Assembly: GCA_039583875.1 (NCBI GenBank)
Contig: CM077162.1
Span: 57,625,675-57,689,674, forward strand
Reading direction: 5' to 3'
DNA: 64,000 nt
From: Platanthera guangdongensis
Lineage: Eukaryota > Streptophyta > Magnoliopsida > Asparagales > Orchidaceae
Positions 9,540 to 19,598 of this stretch are shown one piece after another; the first letter of the stretch is position 1; the number at the start of each line of letters is the position of its first letter. A model generated the notes under the pieces. That model was given only the letters and a program-made list of their open reading frames with translations. It made no database searches and was not told where the DNA came from. Made by a program: the position numbers and the translations under genes.

Positions 9540-10765
9540 ACAACTAACCTGAGATGACCTGTGTCGAAGTTCCTCGGAAGAGATCACGTTCAGCTTTCCT
9601 TTGCCCTTATCCACACGCTGAGGCGGAGGTAATGCCTAAAGTGGAAATGCATGAAGAACAGGTTGGACCTGAGGACACCTTGTCTTGATATGGCCCTTCT
9701 GTCCACACTGATAGCAGACTTTATCCTTAGACCAGCACTGGGCAGCATCATGCCCGGGTCGGTTACAAACAGAACAAGAAACATCCCTCCTAGGAGCACC
9801 TTGAATAGCATGAACTTGCTCCTTCTTCTGAGCTCCCGCCTTCTTGAAACACATCTCAACAGGGTGGCTTGACCGGCCACAGAAGCTACACACTCCCTTG
9901 CTCTTCTTCCCTGAAGCAGCACCAGGTACTTGGGGGTTCTTCTCTTCAGCAGACTTCTTCGTGTCCTTCCTCATTTGCTGGCCTCTGTTCTTTGCAGTCT
10001 CAATTGCCTCCACTTTCAGAGCATCCTCCACCACCCCTGTATAAGTCTCTGATCCATATGCACTGGTCAAATGCTGAACCTCACTCCTCAAGCCACCAAG
10101 GAACCGCTTGACTCGATCAGCCTCAATACTCACCAACCCAGGAGCAAACACGCTCAACTAGCTGAACTCTATCTTGTACTCACTGACCGTGAGTTGCCTC
10201 TACTTTAGGTGGAGGAAGTCGTTCATTAGACGATCACGCTCGACCGAAGGTAAGAACTTCCTCAGCAGCATTTCCTTGAATAATCCCCAAGAACAACCGG
10301 CTACCAAGCTCTCCTTTTCTCTAAGCCACTAACTCTTAGCCAAACCCTTAAGCTGATAGGCGACTATCATCACTCTCTGACAATCTGCAATACCGGAGTT
10401 TGTGAACATCTCCTCCATGGAGATCAGCCATTCATCTATGACCATGAAATCTGCCTTCACATCATACGTAGGAGGGCTAAGTCTCTGAAACTGTGAGATA
10501 AAGCCATCCTAGGTGGCACCACAACTTTAGGTACCAGGGGAGCAGGGGGGACAGGAACAACTACATCCCCAATGGGATCCTGAGCTCTCGGAGTCTGACA
10601 TGCTACCACTGCTACCAGAGACTTAATCTGGGCCTGCAAGCCCACCATCTGCCTTGATAAGGTATCATTGCTCTGTCGCAGGCTTTCCATCAGTGCCTCG
10701 CTCTGCGCCCCAGAAGACTCACCCTCAGACAGGGGAGTCGACCTAGTTGAAGGACGTCTCGCCAT
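9540..10765 (-). pseudogene. gypsy gag with zinc knuckles (C)
   Basis: Gag builds the virus-like particle and binds RNA. The ATG at 10765 gives a Ser-rich N-terminus and a Pro/Val-rich linker. A one-base frameshift near 10495 leads into the capsid-like retrotrans_gag domain, readable as DEWLISMEEMF, YQLKGLAKS, FAPGLV and ADRVKRFLGGLR, with several TAG codons. The C-terminal part (10157-9636) keeps zinc-knuckle-like groups CSFCGRSSHPVEMC, CSVCNRPGHDAAQC and CYQCGQKGHIKTRC. A TAG at 9636 interrupts the path toward protease. It is clearly non-functional. Confidence 0.88.
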
Positions 10766-11445
10766 CCTAAAACCGTAAAAACTAAGGTCAAAACCTAGTA
10801 CAACAGTTAGAACAAACTACCAGTACAAAAAATACATACATAAATATGAACTTTTAACTGTTATCCTTGCTCTGGGATTTTATTTTATTTTTACAAAAGT
10901 GATGTTATGCTTAACCTAGGATAGTTTACCACCATCAACTAACTCTTGTGCCTAGATCGGGAATGCATGAATTTATATTCTTTTTTTTTATTTAAAACCA
11001 TCTATGTACATATGTCATCCTGCAAATCTTTAGCTTGGCACGTTGTGCTTATGTAATGTTATTCTATGCATGATTGTGCTATGCATTCTAAAAAGGCCCT
11101 AATGCATATTATGAGTGGCGTACACATGAAAATGTTATGCATCCCATTCTACATAACATTCTCATGCAACGAAAAAGAAACGTGCTAGTCGCATTCATGT
11201 GGTGAGGTTATGCATCACATATTACATAACCCTCACATGTTGCCCCTATGTTGGATCCATATACAGACACATATTATGTATTTCATATTACATAATATGC
11301 CTCGTATATTTCATGTTATGCTATGGGTGTAGTGTTCGTGCTTCAGCCAAGACGTGCTGATGACATATCGGTGTGTGTATGATATGGTCCTAGACATCTA
11401 ATACCTACAAGGGAAGGTTGCTCGACAAATTGTAAAGCAACCTCC
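10766..11445 (-). other. untranslated leader of element C
   Basis: This is A/T-rich non-coding DNA between the PBS and gag of C. Short dispersed motifs based on ACATAAC/TATTACATAA recur between 11040 and 11310, but no ORF or RNA gene is recognised. Confidence 0.7.
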
Positions 11446-11456
11446 CTCTGATACCA
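11446..11456 (-). other. primer binding site of C (tRNA-iMet)
   Basis: On the minus strand TGGTATCAGAG follows the LTR end after two bases. This is the complement of the 3' end of initiator tRNA-Met, the usual primer of plant copia and many gypsy elements. Confidence 0.9.
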
Positions 11457-11458
11457 AC

Positions 11459-12711
11459 TGTCAAAACCCGCATTTTCTCCGACTTTAAGAAGTATCAGAG
11501 TATGAGAAAACACTTGTCGTGATGCCAGGTCGAGCAGGGGATAAATGTCGACGCTTAGGCGAACACCATCTAACTGGACTATGAAAATTCATAAGTTTAA
11601 TGATTTGAAAATCAGTTATATTTTAAAGGCCATATCCCTCGGCTCAGTGGATCATCTAGTCAACAGTTTAAAAACTATACTTATATGAAGCGGGAAATAC
11701 TTTATTTATATTTGACATCCTATGAGAGTGCATAAGTGTCCCCCGAGGTAAAATTATACTATGCGAGACTCTAGATTTATTTTATATTATAAGTAAGAAA
11801 ACGATCTTTTTACGTTACTTGGAAAGTAGTGTATGAGTTTTAAAACATGCTGATCATGAGATATACTTATAATAGTGTTTTTAGGTTTAAAAGTAACTAG
11901 CAACCTAGCATAAATCTTCCGAAGAGCATATAGACTATCTCCAGAAAGGTAGCAGCAAAAAGATAACATATCTAGTATCAAGGTAAAACTACCAGTGGGC
12001 GCCAACAAACTGACATGAACCCACTGGCAAGTATATATGTCTGTAAGAAAGAAACAAAAAACTACCTCACAAGACCAAGGAACTGATCTCTACAGTACAA
12101 GAGACCACCAGCAACAACACAGCAAAACTAGTCGTTTAATCGGCTACTGTCCAGAACCTGAGGCATTCAAAGAAGAAAGAATACCTGAGCAAGCCGATTA
12201 ATCTCCCGGAATCGGCGTCCGAAGGCAAGGGTAGTCCGGCGGTTTTCTTTCTCTCGTATAGGCGGCAGTTTCTTCCAAAAAAAGACAATGAACAGCCCTA
12301 ATTTCTAACCTAAGGCTATTTATAAGCATCAGCTTTTAATAATAGATAAATAATAATATATTGTTAATTACTTACACAAAATATCAAAACGACGCGAAAA
12401 CCGAACCCTCGGAAATTGATGAAATTCACACTGTAGCTAAAAACTCACGCTACGAACACAACCGCGAAGTCGAAGTCAACATTCGACGAACGAAACTTGG
12501 GTTATACCCACCCGGAGCCAGAACACAAGCATCCCCCGAGAGGGCACACCGGGTCACACAAAACGTCCCGACTTGCTAGGGGATCTTGCCAATAGGCTAC
12601 AAAATAGGCCGCTCAATCCTAAGGAGCTAAGACCACGCTCCAATAAATGGCACAAGCCAAAACACGTCAACGTAACCCCAAATAAATCGTAGAAAAACCA
12701 GGGGCGTCACA
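11459..12711 (-). mobile_element. 5' LTR of element C
   Basis: The LTR is 1253 bp. On the minus strand it begins TGTGACGCCCCTGG and ends CGGGTTTTGACA next to the PBS. A TATA-like CTTATAAATAG lies at about 12315-12326 on the minus strand. No ORF is present. Confidence 0.9.
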
Positions 12712-13823
12712 ACGATGACGAACTTGACTCGAATAAAAATCTTGGACGCGACAGCGGGACTTTGCATAAAAATTACCCCCAAGTCTGCATAAACATATAA
12801 CATAGGTATTAATGTGAAATTAAAGTATAAATCATAAAATAAACATTTTCTTAAATTAGAAATACAAAAAAGTGCAAAAATAAAGAGGAAAATTACTATA
12901 AGTTTGAATTAATAATTAGGTTAATTTTAATATTATCAAATTCCCCCCAACTTAAGATTTTTTTGTCCCCAAGCAAAGGCATGCAAGTTAGCAAACATAA
13001 AAATAACTAATCAAACGATTTGGTTATGCTAAACACAAGTACGATGCAAAATTCAAAGTAGGGAAACTATGAAAAGTAAACCGAACTTTTTACTTAATCA
13101 TGATTTTAAACTTTGTAAACTTTACGAAAAAAATTGATCATCCAAGGTTTTAGCAAAAATACTTTAAAGAAATCTAAGCAACGTAACAAATGAAAAAAAT
13201 GCATTGAGTTATTACTGAACTCTAAGAGACATATTATACTTACTTCAGTCTAAAATCAAAAATCTAAATTCTTATCCAAAAACTTAACCAATCTACTTTT
13301 CTTCGCTATCTAAATTAAAATAAACCTAGGAGCATGAATCAAAAGAGCTTCATTAGGACTAGAACTTGGCTTAAGTATACGATTAGGAATTGGAAATTAA
13401 AAGATAAATATGATGACTAAGGATCACACTAAACCAAGATACGAGTTTTATAAAAATTTATCATAAGAAATATTCAAACTTTTTCAATCATAACATAACA
13501 TTTTTTTCAACATTAGGCCAGAAGAATTTTGAAAATTTGGCCAATAAATAATTTTCACATAATATAACTTTTTTTTCTACATTCTTCTTTTGCAGCCTGC
13601 TTTTCCCTTTGAAATCCTCCGCTTTTTTGCAAAATGAACCTCTCATACAATAAATATTTTAAATAAAACTCAAAAGTTTAGTGTGATAAAAAGGTTGGGA
13701 TTGTTGGCTTTGGTGAAAAATAAAGGTGTGGTTGCAAAGAATACATGGAAAAGCCCAAAAGTGGTTAACTAGAGATTAATTTTTAGGTAGGCAAGAAAGC
13801 ACAAACAATTCAAAAATGGCATA
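12712..13823 (-). mobile_element. Athila-like element D, 3' end segment
   Basis: This A/T-rich non-coding DNA belongs to the outermost element. On the minus strand GGGGACAAAAAAATCTTAAG then GTTGGGGGGAATTTGATAAT (about 12935-12973) matches the polypurine tract and LTR start common in plant Athila-type gypsy elements. The 3' LTR would therefore run from about 12942 down to 12712, where element C interrupts it. The stretch 12974-13823 is the region upstream of the tract; I see no coding potential. Element E interrupts D at 13824. Confidence 0.7.
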
Positions 13824-14199
13824 TGTTAACCCAGAAATCGGCGATCCTTCCCAAGGTAGACAGCTCGTTAGTCGCGACCTTCAAATTCTCCATATAGTCC
13901 GCGACAAGTCCAAGTGTAGGCGGACAGATTTCTCTGTCCGCCCAGGTCGCATAACAACCGCATGTCTTGCGGGGCGGCGGCCTGTTCCCATAGCTCACCC
14001 TCACAGACCGCACGGTTAGGCCTGCTAACCGAGCAACATTTTTCCTTGCAGGAGGCAATCCAAAGCAACAGGGGGAGATCTATGTGATCTATCCCTTCAG
14101 TCCGCCAGGTCGCCCAACCAGCGTCAACCCTGGACCAATTCAACCGAAGCGGGCTCGGCGGACTCACTCTCCAGCTTGCCATCAGAGGGTTTCCTCCCC

Positions 14200-14790
14200 T
14201 ACAGGGGTGGCCTGCTCCTCAGGCCGCCTCCTCTCCCTGCCCAGTGGCGGCCTGTTCCTCAGGCCACCACCCAGGGGCGTCCTGCTCCTCAGGCTGCCCC
14301 CTCAGCAGCCTTAGGGGCAGCCTGCTCCCCAGGCCGCCTCCCTTGCTGGCCCTTGGGCGGCCTCCAGTGCCCAGGCCGCCCCCTTGGGCGGCCTCCAGTA
14401 CCCAGGTCGCCCCCTTGGGCGGTCTCCAATGCTCAGGATGCCCCCATGGGCGGCCTCTACTGCTCAGGCCGCCCCTTTGGCGGCCTCAAGTGCTCAGGCC
14501 GCCCCCTTGGGCGGCCTCCAGTGTCCAGGCCGCCCCCTTGGGTGGCCTCCAGTGCCCAGGCCTCCCCCTTGGGGGGCCTCCAGTGCTCAGGCCGCCCCTT
14601 TGGCGGCCTCTAGTGCCTAGGCCACGCCCTTGGGCGGCATCCAGTGCCCAGGCCGCCCCATTGGGCGGCCTCCAGTGCTCAGGCCGCCCCCTTGGGCAGC
14701 CTTCAATGCCCAGGTCGCCCCTTTGGCGGCCTCCAGTCACAGGACGCCCTTTTGGCGGCCTCCAGTCTCAGGCCGCCCCCTCTGCTCAAC
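14200..14790 (+). repeat. GC-rich hairpin minisatellite, E 5' LTR
   Basis: Tandem units of ~31 bp each contain GGCCGCCC-CCTT-GGGCGGCC, an 8-bp inverted repeat around a 4-base loop, followed by TCCAGTGC and TCA or CCA. Units vary by single bases. The array lies just upstream of the TATA box. Pro-rich open frames across it are repeat artefacts. Confidence 0.93.
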
Positions 14791-14825
14791 TTCTCTGCTC
14801 GCCGAGTCCGCGTAAGTCTCCATGA

Positions 14826-14877
14826 TGACGTCATTGGGAACCACTTTTAGAAGATCCTTCCCCAGGCCTATAAATAG
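14826..14877 (+). promoter_or_regulatory. TGACGTCA and TATA box of E 5' LTR
   Basis: The palindrome TGACGTCA (14826-14833), a classic plant bZIP/TGA-factor site, lies ~35 bp upstream of CTATAAATAG (14868-14877). The same pair occurs in the 3' LTR (20541-20548 and 20583-20592) and in the 3' LTR of F (54296-54303 and 54253-54262, minus). This is probably the core promoter of the family. Confidence 0.7.
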
Positions 14878-15261
14878 CCCCTGATACCCCTCATTTTGAG
14901 GAGGGGAAAGAACGACATGCAAGAGGAAAACCATAGCTTGTCAGCAATCCCTGCGGACTCAGTTTTCTAGTCCTCCACAGCTTGCCAGCAAGCCCTACAG
15001 ACTCAATTTTCCAGTCCTCCACAGCTTGCCATCAAGCCGCACAGCCTGCTAGCAACCTCTTTTCCTTAGCCTCTGGCAACTCCTTCCTTAACCGCCAGCT
15101 TCCCCCATTGTACCCGTTAGTTCTTTCTCATGTAAAGGTACTTTAGCAAGCTGTAATCTTGTTTCTTGATTAAAGGAAAGCCTGTCGCGAGAGTGGCATT
15201 TAAGCCGTGGCGGGCGAAGTCTGTTGTTGTCGTTGCTAGCAGCCCCTCTCTTCTTCTCTGC

Positions 15262-15730
15262 TGAGCATGCTTCTCCTCAGCTCAGCAAGCTTCTCCTATG
15301 CTGAGCAAGCTTCTTCTTTGTTGAGCAAGCTTCTTCTCTGCTTAGCAAGCTTCTTCTCTGCTTAGCAAGCTTCTTCTCTACTTAGCAAGCTTCTTCCCTA
15401 CTAAGCAAGCTTCTCCTCTGCTCAGCAAGCTTCTCCTCTGCTCAGCAAGCTTCTTCGCTGCTCATTAAGCTTCTTCTCTGCTGAGCAAGCTTCTCCTATG
15501 CTCAGCAAGCTTCTTCTCTGCTGAGCAAGCTTCTCCTCAGCTCAACAAGCTTCTCCTCTCCTCAGCAAGCTTCTTCTCTGCTAAGCAAGCTTCTCCTCTG
15601 CTCAGCAAGCTTCTTCTCTGCTGAGCAAGCTTCTCCTCTGCTCAGCAACCTTCTCCTCTGCTGAGCAAGCTTCTTCTCTGCTCAGCAAGCTTCTCCTCTG
15701 CTCAGCAAGCTTCTTCACTACTCATTGAGC
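15262..15730 (+). repeat. 20-bp CTCAGCAAGCTTCTCCTCTG minisatellite, E 5' LTR
   Basis: There are about 23 tandem copies of a 20-bp unit with a HindIII site, each varying by one or two bases (CTGAG/CTCAG/CTTAG; TTCTT/TTCTC). It lies downstream of the TATA box, so it would be transcribed. Confidence 0.95.
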
Positions 15731-16104
15731 TTCTCCGTTGGTCAACCATCTACTCGACAGCTCCTGATCAACCTTCCCAACCATCACACACAAATCAACG
15801 CCCTTCTCTCCTCTAGCCCCGCAACCCTTGAACAAGCGTTTGCTCCACTCTCGAGCACTCAGCAGCTTCCTTCTCTCCTCTATCTCCGCAACCCTTGAAC
15901 AAGCGTTTGCTACACTCTTGAGCACTCAGTAGCTTCCTCCTCTCCTCTATCCCCGCAACCTTCTTCATTAACCTTGACCGTGAGATCGAACAAACCTTGT
16001 TAGCTGCTGGTACCCGCGACAACCTGGCCCCTTCCATTTCCAAGCATCAACAGTTAACATGCGACCTTTAGATCCGAACAGACGGTGAACAGCGATTGTT
16101 TGCC

Positions 16105-17757
16105 ATGTCAAACCATCAACCAGCCGAGAACCTTGCTCCAAGTCCCAGTGAAGATCCTCTCTGGGAGGCCTTTGAGCAATCGCGTTGTGAGAATGCTTAG
16201 CAGTTCCAAGCGATCAACCAAATTCTTGCTGCGATCACCAAGCAGTTGCAGACTCAACCAGCAATAGCTCCAGCTGCTCCAGCTGCCCCAATCAACCTAA
16301 CACCAATATTAGAGCATCAACATGCTTATCATCAAGCTTGCCCGTCGTTCTATCCTCCTTACACACCAACCTTTCCGGAAGGGCCTGTATCCCCTTTGCG
16401 ACCTCAAGATGAAGAGTTTGCAGCTCGTCAAAACCTATTCCGGGAACCAGCCCGGGGAAGTCCTGTAAGATTTCTCAACTTTCAGGGAAGTCATCCTTAC
16501 CCATCAGCTCCTTCCTTTGCTCCTGCAATAACTTTTCCCTTTTATTCTCCTGCTTCTTTTGCAGCTGCATCTTATGCTCCCTTTAATCCTTATGCTCTAG
16601 GAGAGCAGGAAGAGCCGTCACCCTTTTCAGAGAATGTTCGTCATGAACCAACTCCAGCTAACTTTAGAGAGCCTCGATTACCAATATACACTAGAGAGGC
16701 TGATCCAGTGAAGCATCTGCAAGCCTTCGAATCAACCGTTGCTCTCAAAACTCTCTCAGATGCAACAAAGTGCAAGCTCCTTGTAACAACCTTTAATGAG
16801 CAAGTGAGGGATTGGTTCTACGGTCTTCGCCCTCACTCCATCACTTCCTTTGCTGATCTGCGAAGGGAGTTCTTGCTCAGATTCTCTACTTCAACTAAGA
16901 GAAAGGGCGGTCCAGAAGCCCTCTTTGAGATCAAAGAGCAAGAGAATGAAACTTGGTCTCAATTTGTTGATCGATTCCAGAGAGAAATCTTGGACATCGA
17001 GATTGTGGATCAATAAATGTACCGAGTGGCTCTTATCCACGGTCTCCGTGAAGGGCCTCTCAAGTTTGAAGCCAATGTTTGTACTCCAAGAACGTACCAA
17101 GAGTTGATTGCCTTAGCCAACTCATACATCCGAGGCGAAAAGAGCAACCCAGGATTCGTCTCTAAGCTCATTTTAGAGAAAGATCCTTCTCATAAACAGC
17201 CTCCGAGGTCTCCTGGCAATGATTTCCCAACTCACTCAAGGAAGGGAAGAAGGTTTCAGTGCCATCGATATCCCTTACAAGACCATGATCGTACTCGAGA
17301 TCCACTACTACCACCAGCTCCATCATCTCAAATAGCTGCAGTTTACCATCAGCAAGGTGATGACTTGCATTGGTCTGAACTAGATGAGGCCATGCAAGAA
17401 GTAAGCCAAATCATGAAAGATAGGGCTAGCTACAAAAAGCCTTATCGATCAGGAGATCAAAGATCAAGAGACTCTGATCCATACTGTGAGTTCCACAAAG
17501 AGTCAGGCCACTTTACCGAGAACTGCCGAGCACTCCGCCAACTAGTGCAAAATATGCTCCGGCAGGGTAAGATGCTTGACGTTTTTCCCAAAGAAGATCG
17601 TCCTGATCCAGCAACCTCAAAGGTCAAAGAAGCTGCAGGCATTCCTTGCAGCTCAAGAGGGGTGAACCTAGTCGAAGAACCCCCTCTCCTCATTGTTAAT
17701 AAAACTATCGAATGCTTCGATGCCGATGACGAGGGTGTGCTTGGAAGCCTATTGTAA
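16105..17757 (+). pseudogene. Tat-like gag of E
   Basis: Gag forms the particle and packages RNA. The start MSNHQPAENLAPSPSEDP matches the start in F. The order is a Gln/Ala/Pro-rich N-terminus; a capsid-like retrotrans_gag domain (about 16680-17150) with YTREADPVKHLQAFES, LSDATKCKLLVTTF, VRDWFYGLRPHSI, LRREFLLRF and FVDRFQREI; and a C-terminal YCEFHKESGHFTENCRALR zinc-binding-like group (about 17482-17540), whose form is typical of the Tat/Retand lineage. Nonsense codons at about 16198 (TAG) and 17014 (TAA, where F has GAA) break the gene, but no frameshift is seen. It ends at TAA 17755-17757 just after ECFDADDEGV, short of any protease. Confidence 0.9.
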
Positions 17758-19598
17758 TCCAGCAAATGACTTCATAGTTCTCCAAATTTTTTCACAACCA
17801 TGATTGGTTACTCCAACTCTTGCTCTTTCAAACATTTTCTTTGCAAAACACTTCTAAGTGTTCATTCTTTCTTTTCAATAAAGCTTTTATCAGGGATCTC
17901 ATACTAACACAGTTCCCTTCTTGTGATGCTTCCTCCTCTATTTTTCTCTTTGTCGAAGAGATCGCTACACCAATGAGATATCTCCAAATCTTGCTATAGG
18001 CCCCCTCGGGATTGGATTCTGGCGTAAGGCCACAGTGACCACACATCGCGAGGAGTTTTCGCATGTGTGTAGTGGGGGCTATCCAACTCTCATGCGGAGG
18101 AATATGGGACTTTGGATCCTAGCCGACATCTAACACATAGTGTGTGCTAAGGGGTGCCATGTGTTAGCTCTGCTGTGCTTCACAAAGGATACATTATAGT
18201 TACGGTGATCTGTGCTTCACAAGCAATGACGATCAAGCGTAGCCTTGTCTCATTGATCATCTCACAATTGTGATGGCCGAACACTCTCTGGTACTCTCGA
18301 TCCATGCCTTCGCAGGTTCCACAATTCCACTGATCTTTCCACAGACAAGCAATAGGCCACTTGGCGCAACTAGTCTCATGGATCAGTGATAATTGGACCC
18401 GAGGCAAGAGAGTAGTGTATCTAGCAATCCTTCTCAGGATTTCCTGTGCTTTTCTCTTTTGTGCATTTCTAAAGGATGCGCGGCTAGCCCGCTCTTAGTA
18501 GGACTATACTCGTGATGACCTTTCTCAAGCAAGCAATGCATAAGGCCCACGGGTGATCTCCTGTGGCAGCATCCAGTCTTTCTTGGTCATCTCCGAGTAT
18601 AGACCTCTTTTTTATCATCTGCCTCTTTCACAGATGATGACTTACAAGCTCTCTACTTATATAAGATCCACTATTCTTATCAAACATTAATGGCATCAAA
18701 CATTGATCAAAGAATTTAACTCTCCTTGATCATCAAGCCTTGCTATTGGAATCTAGTTAAGATTGGCAGAATTCATCAAGCTTCTTCTCTGCTAATCTGA
18801 TCATATCCGTCCTATCATATCAACCTTATCTTATCAACAGTTAGCATCTGCAAGCCGCCTCCAGGTACTTGCAGTTTAGCTCATTATATTATGTTTGCTG
18901 CTAATTCTTCTCTTTGTAGTAATCAGCAGGCACCTGCAAGCCTTATCCAGGTACTTACAGCTTAGTCTTTTCATCTTATCTGCTTCTAATTCTCCTCTTG
19001 TAGAGACCAGCAAACGTTTGTAAATCCTCTTCAAGGTACTTGTTGTTTACCCTTATATATATTTTATCTACTGCTCAATATTTTCCTTGCGGTGATTAGC
19101 ATGTATTTGCATGATCTGTTCAGGTACTTGCACCTCTCTTATATATATCATAGCTGTATATAACCTCTTTTTTGCAGAGACTAGCAGATGCTTGTAAGTT
19201 CATTTTAGGTACTTGCAACTCATTTTTCTTTCTTGCATACTCCTCACTCTTCCTTTTGTAGAGGATAACAGGTGCTTGCATGCCTTCGCCAGGTATTTGC
19301 AAGCTATCTCCCTTCTATACTTTCCTCTCATCTTTGTTTTACAGAGCTCAGTGAAAGGAATTCACGTCTTCTTTATTATGCAAAGGCAAACTCAGGTACA
19401 CGCAATACATACCATCAATTTATGCCTTCAATAACATTATCTTTGCAGGAAAAAGATAGGCATTATCAAACCGCTAAGGGGAGGCCTCAGGTTCTATCTC
19501 TCCTTCTCTCCTTTATTTCCTTTGGGGTGGATCAAGATTTTCGTGGGTCTCCAACTTTTTCGAAGTTCCCTTTGGAACTTAAAAAAGTGTGGGGATTA
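17758..19598 (+). other. non-coding interior of E with degenerate repeats and polypurine tract
   Basis: No pol gene or other convincing ORF is present. From about 18840 to 19330 there are diverged tandem units each containing a 'TTGCAAGCC...CAGGTACTTGCA' phrase, roughly 100-120 bp apart; the corresponding array in F is more regular (86 bp). The final AAAAAAGTGTGGGGATTA (19581-19598) is the probable polypurine tract. The region aligns in order with 55760-58374 of F. Confidence 0.75.

Larger units (their letters stand above)
6724..12711 (-). mobile_element. Tekay-like Ty3-gypsy element C, 5' LTR to integrase
   Basis: On the minus strand the order is LTR (11459-12711), PBS, gag, protease, reverse transcriptase-RNase H and integrase. 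The integrase is cut at 6724 by B'; the rest of integrase, any chromodomain and the 3' LTR lie left of the window. The LTR begins TGTGACGCCCC on its own strand, as in many plant chromoviruses, and the polymerase wording resembles Tekay/Del. The coding part carries frameshifts and stops, so the copy is inactive. It was inserted into Athila element D; the expected duplication is acgat (12712-12716). Confidence 0.92.
13824..16052 (+). mobile_element. 5' LTR of E
   Basis: It begins TGTTAACCCAGAAATC and ends CATCAACA. From 5' to 3' it has a unique region, a GC-rich hairpin minisatellite (about 14200-14790), TGACGTCA (14826-14833), a TATA box, a transcribed part with two degenerate copies of an 'AGCTTGCCAGCAAGCCCT' block (14937-15050), a 20-bp HindIII-site minisatellite (about 15262-15730) and a U5 tail with a duplicated 'CAACCCTTGAACAAGCGTTTG' block (about 15826-15960). 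Confidence 0.92.

Noticed and set aside
14176..14825. Pro/Ala-rich proteins across the GC-rich minisatellites (also 54683-55037 and 61548-62270)
   Set aside because: Repeat artefacts: several frames and both strands are open, and unit changes are not biased to third positions as far as I can see.
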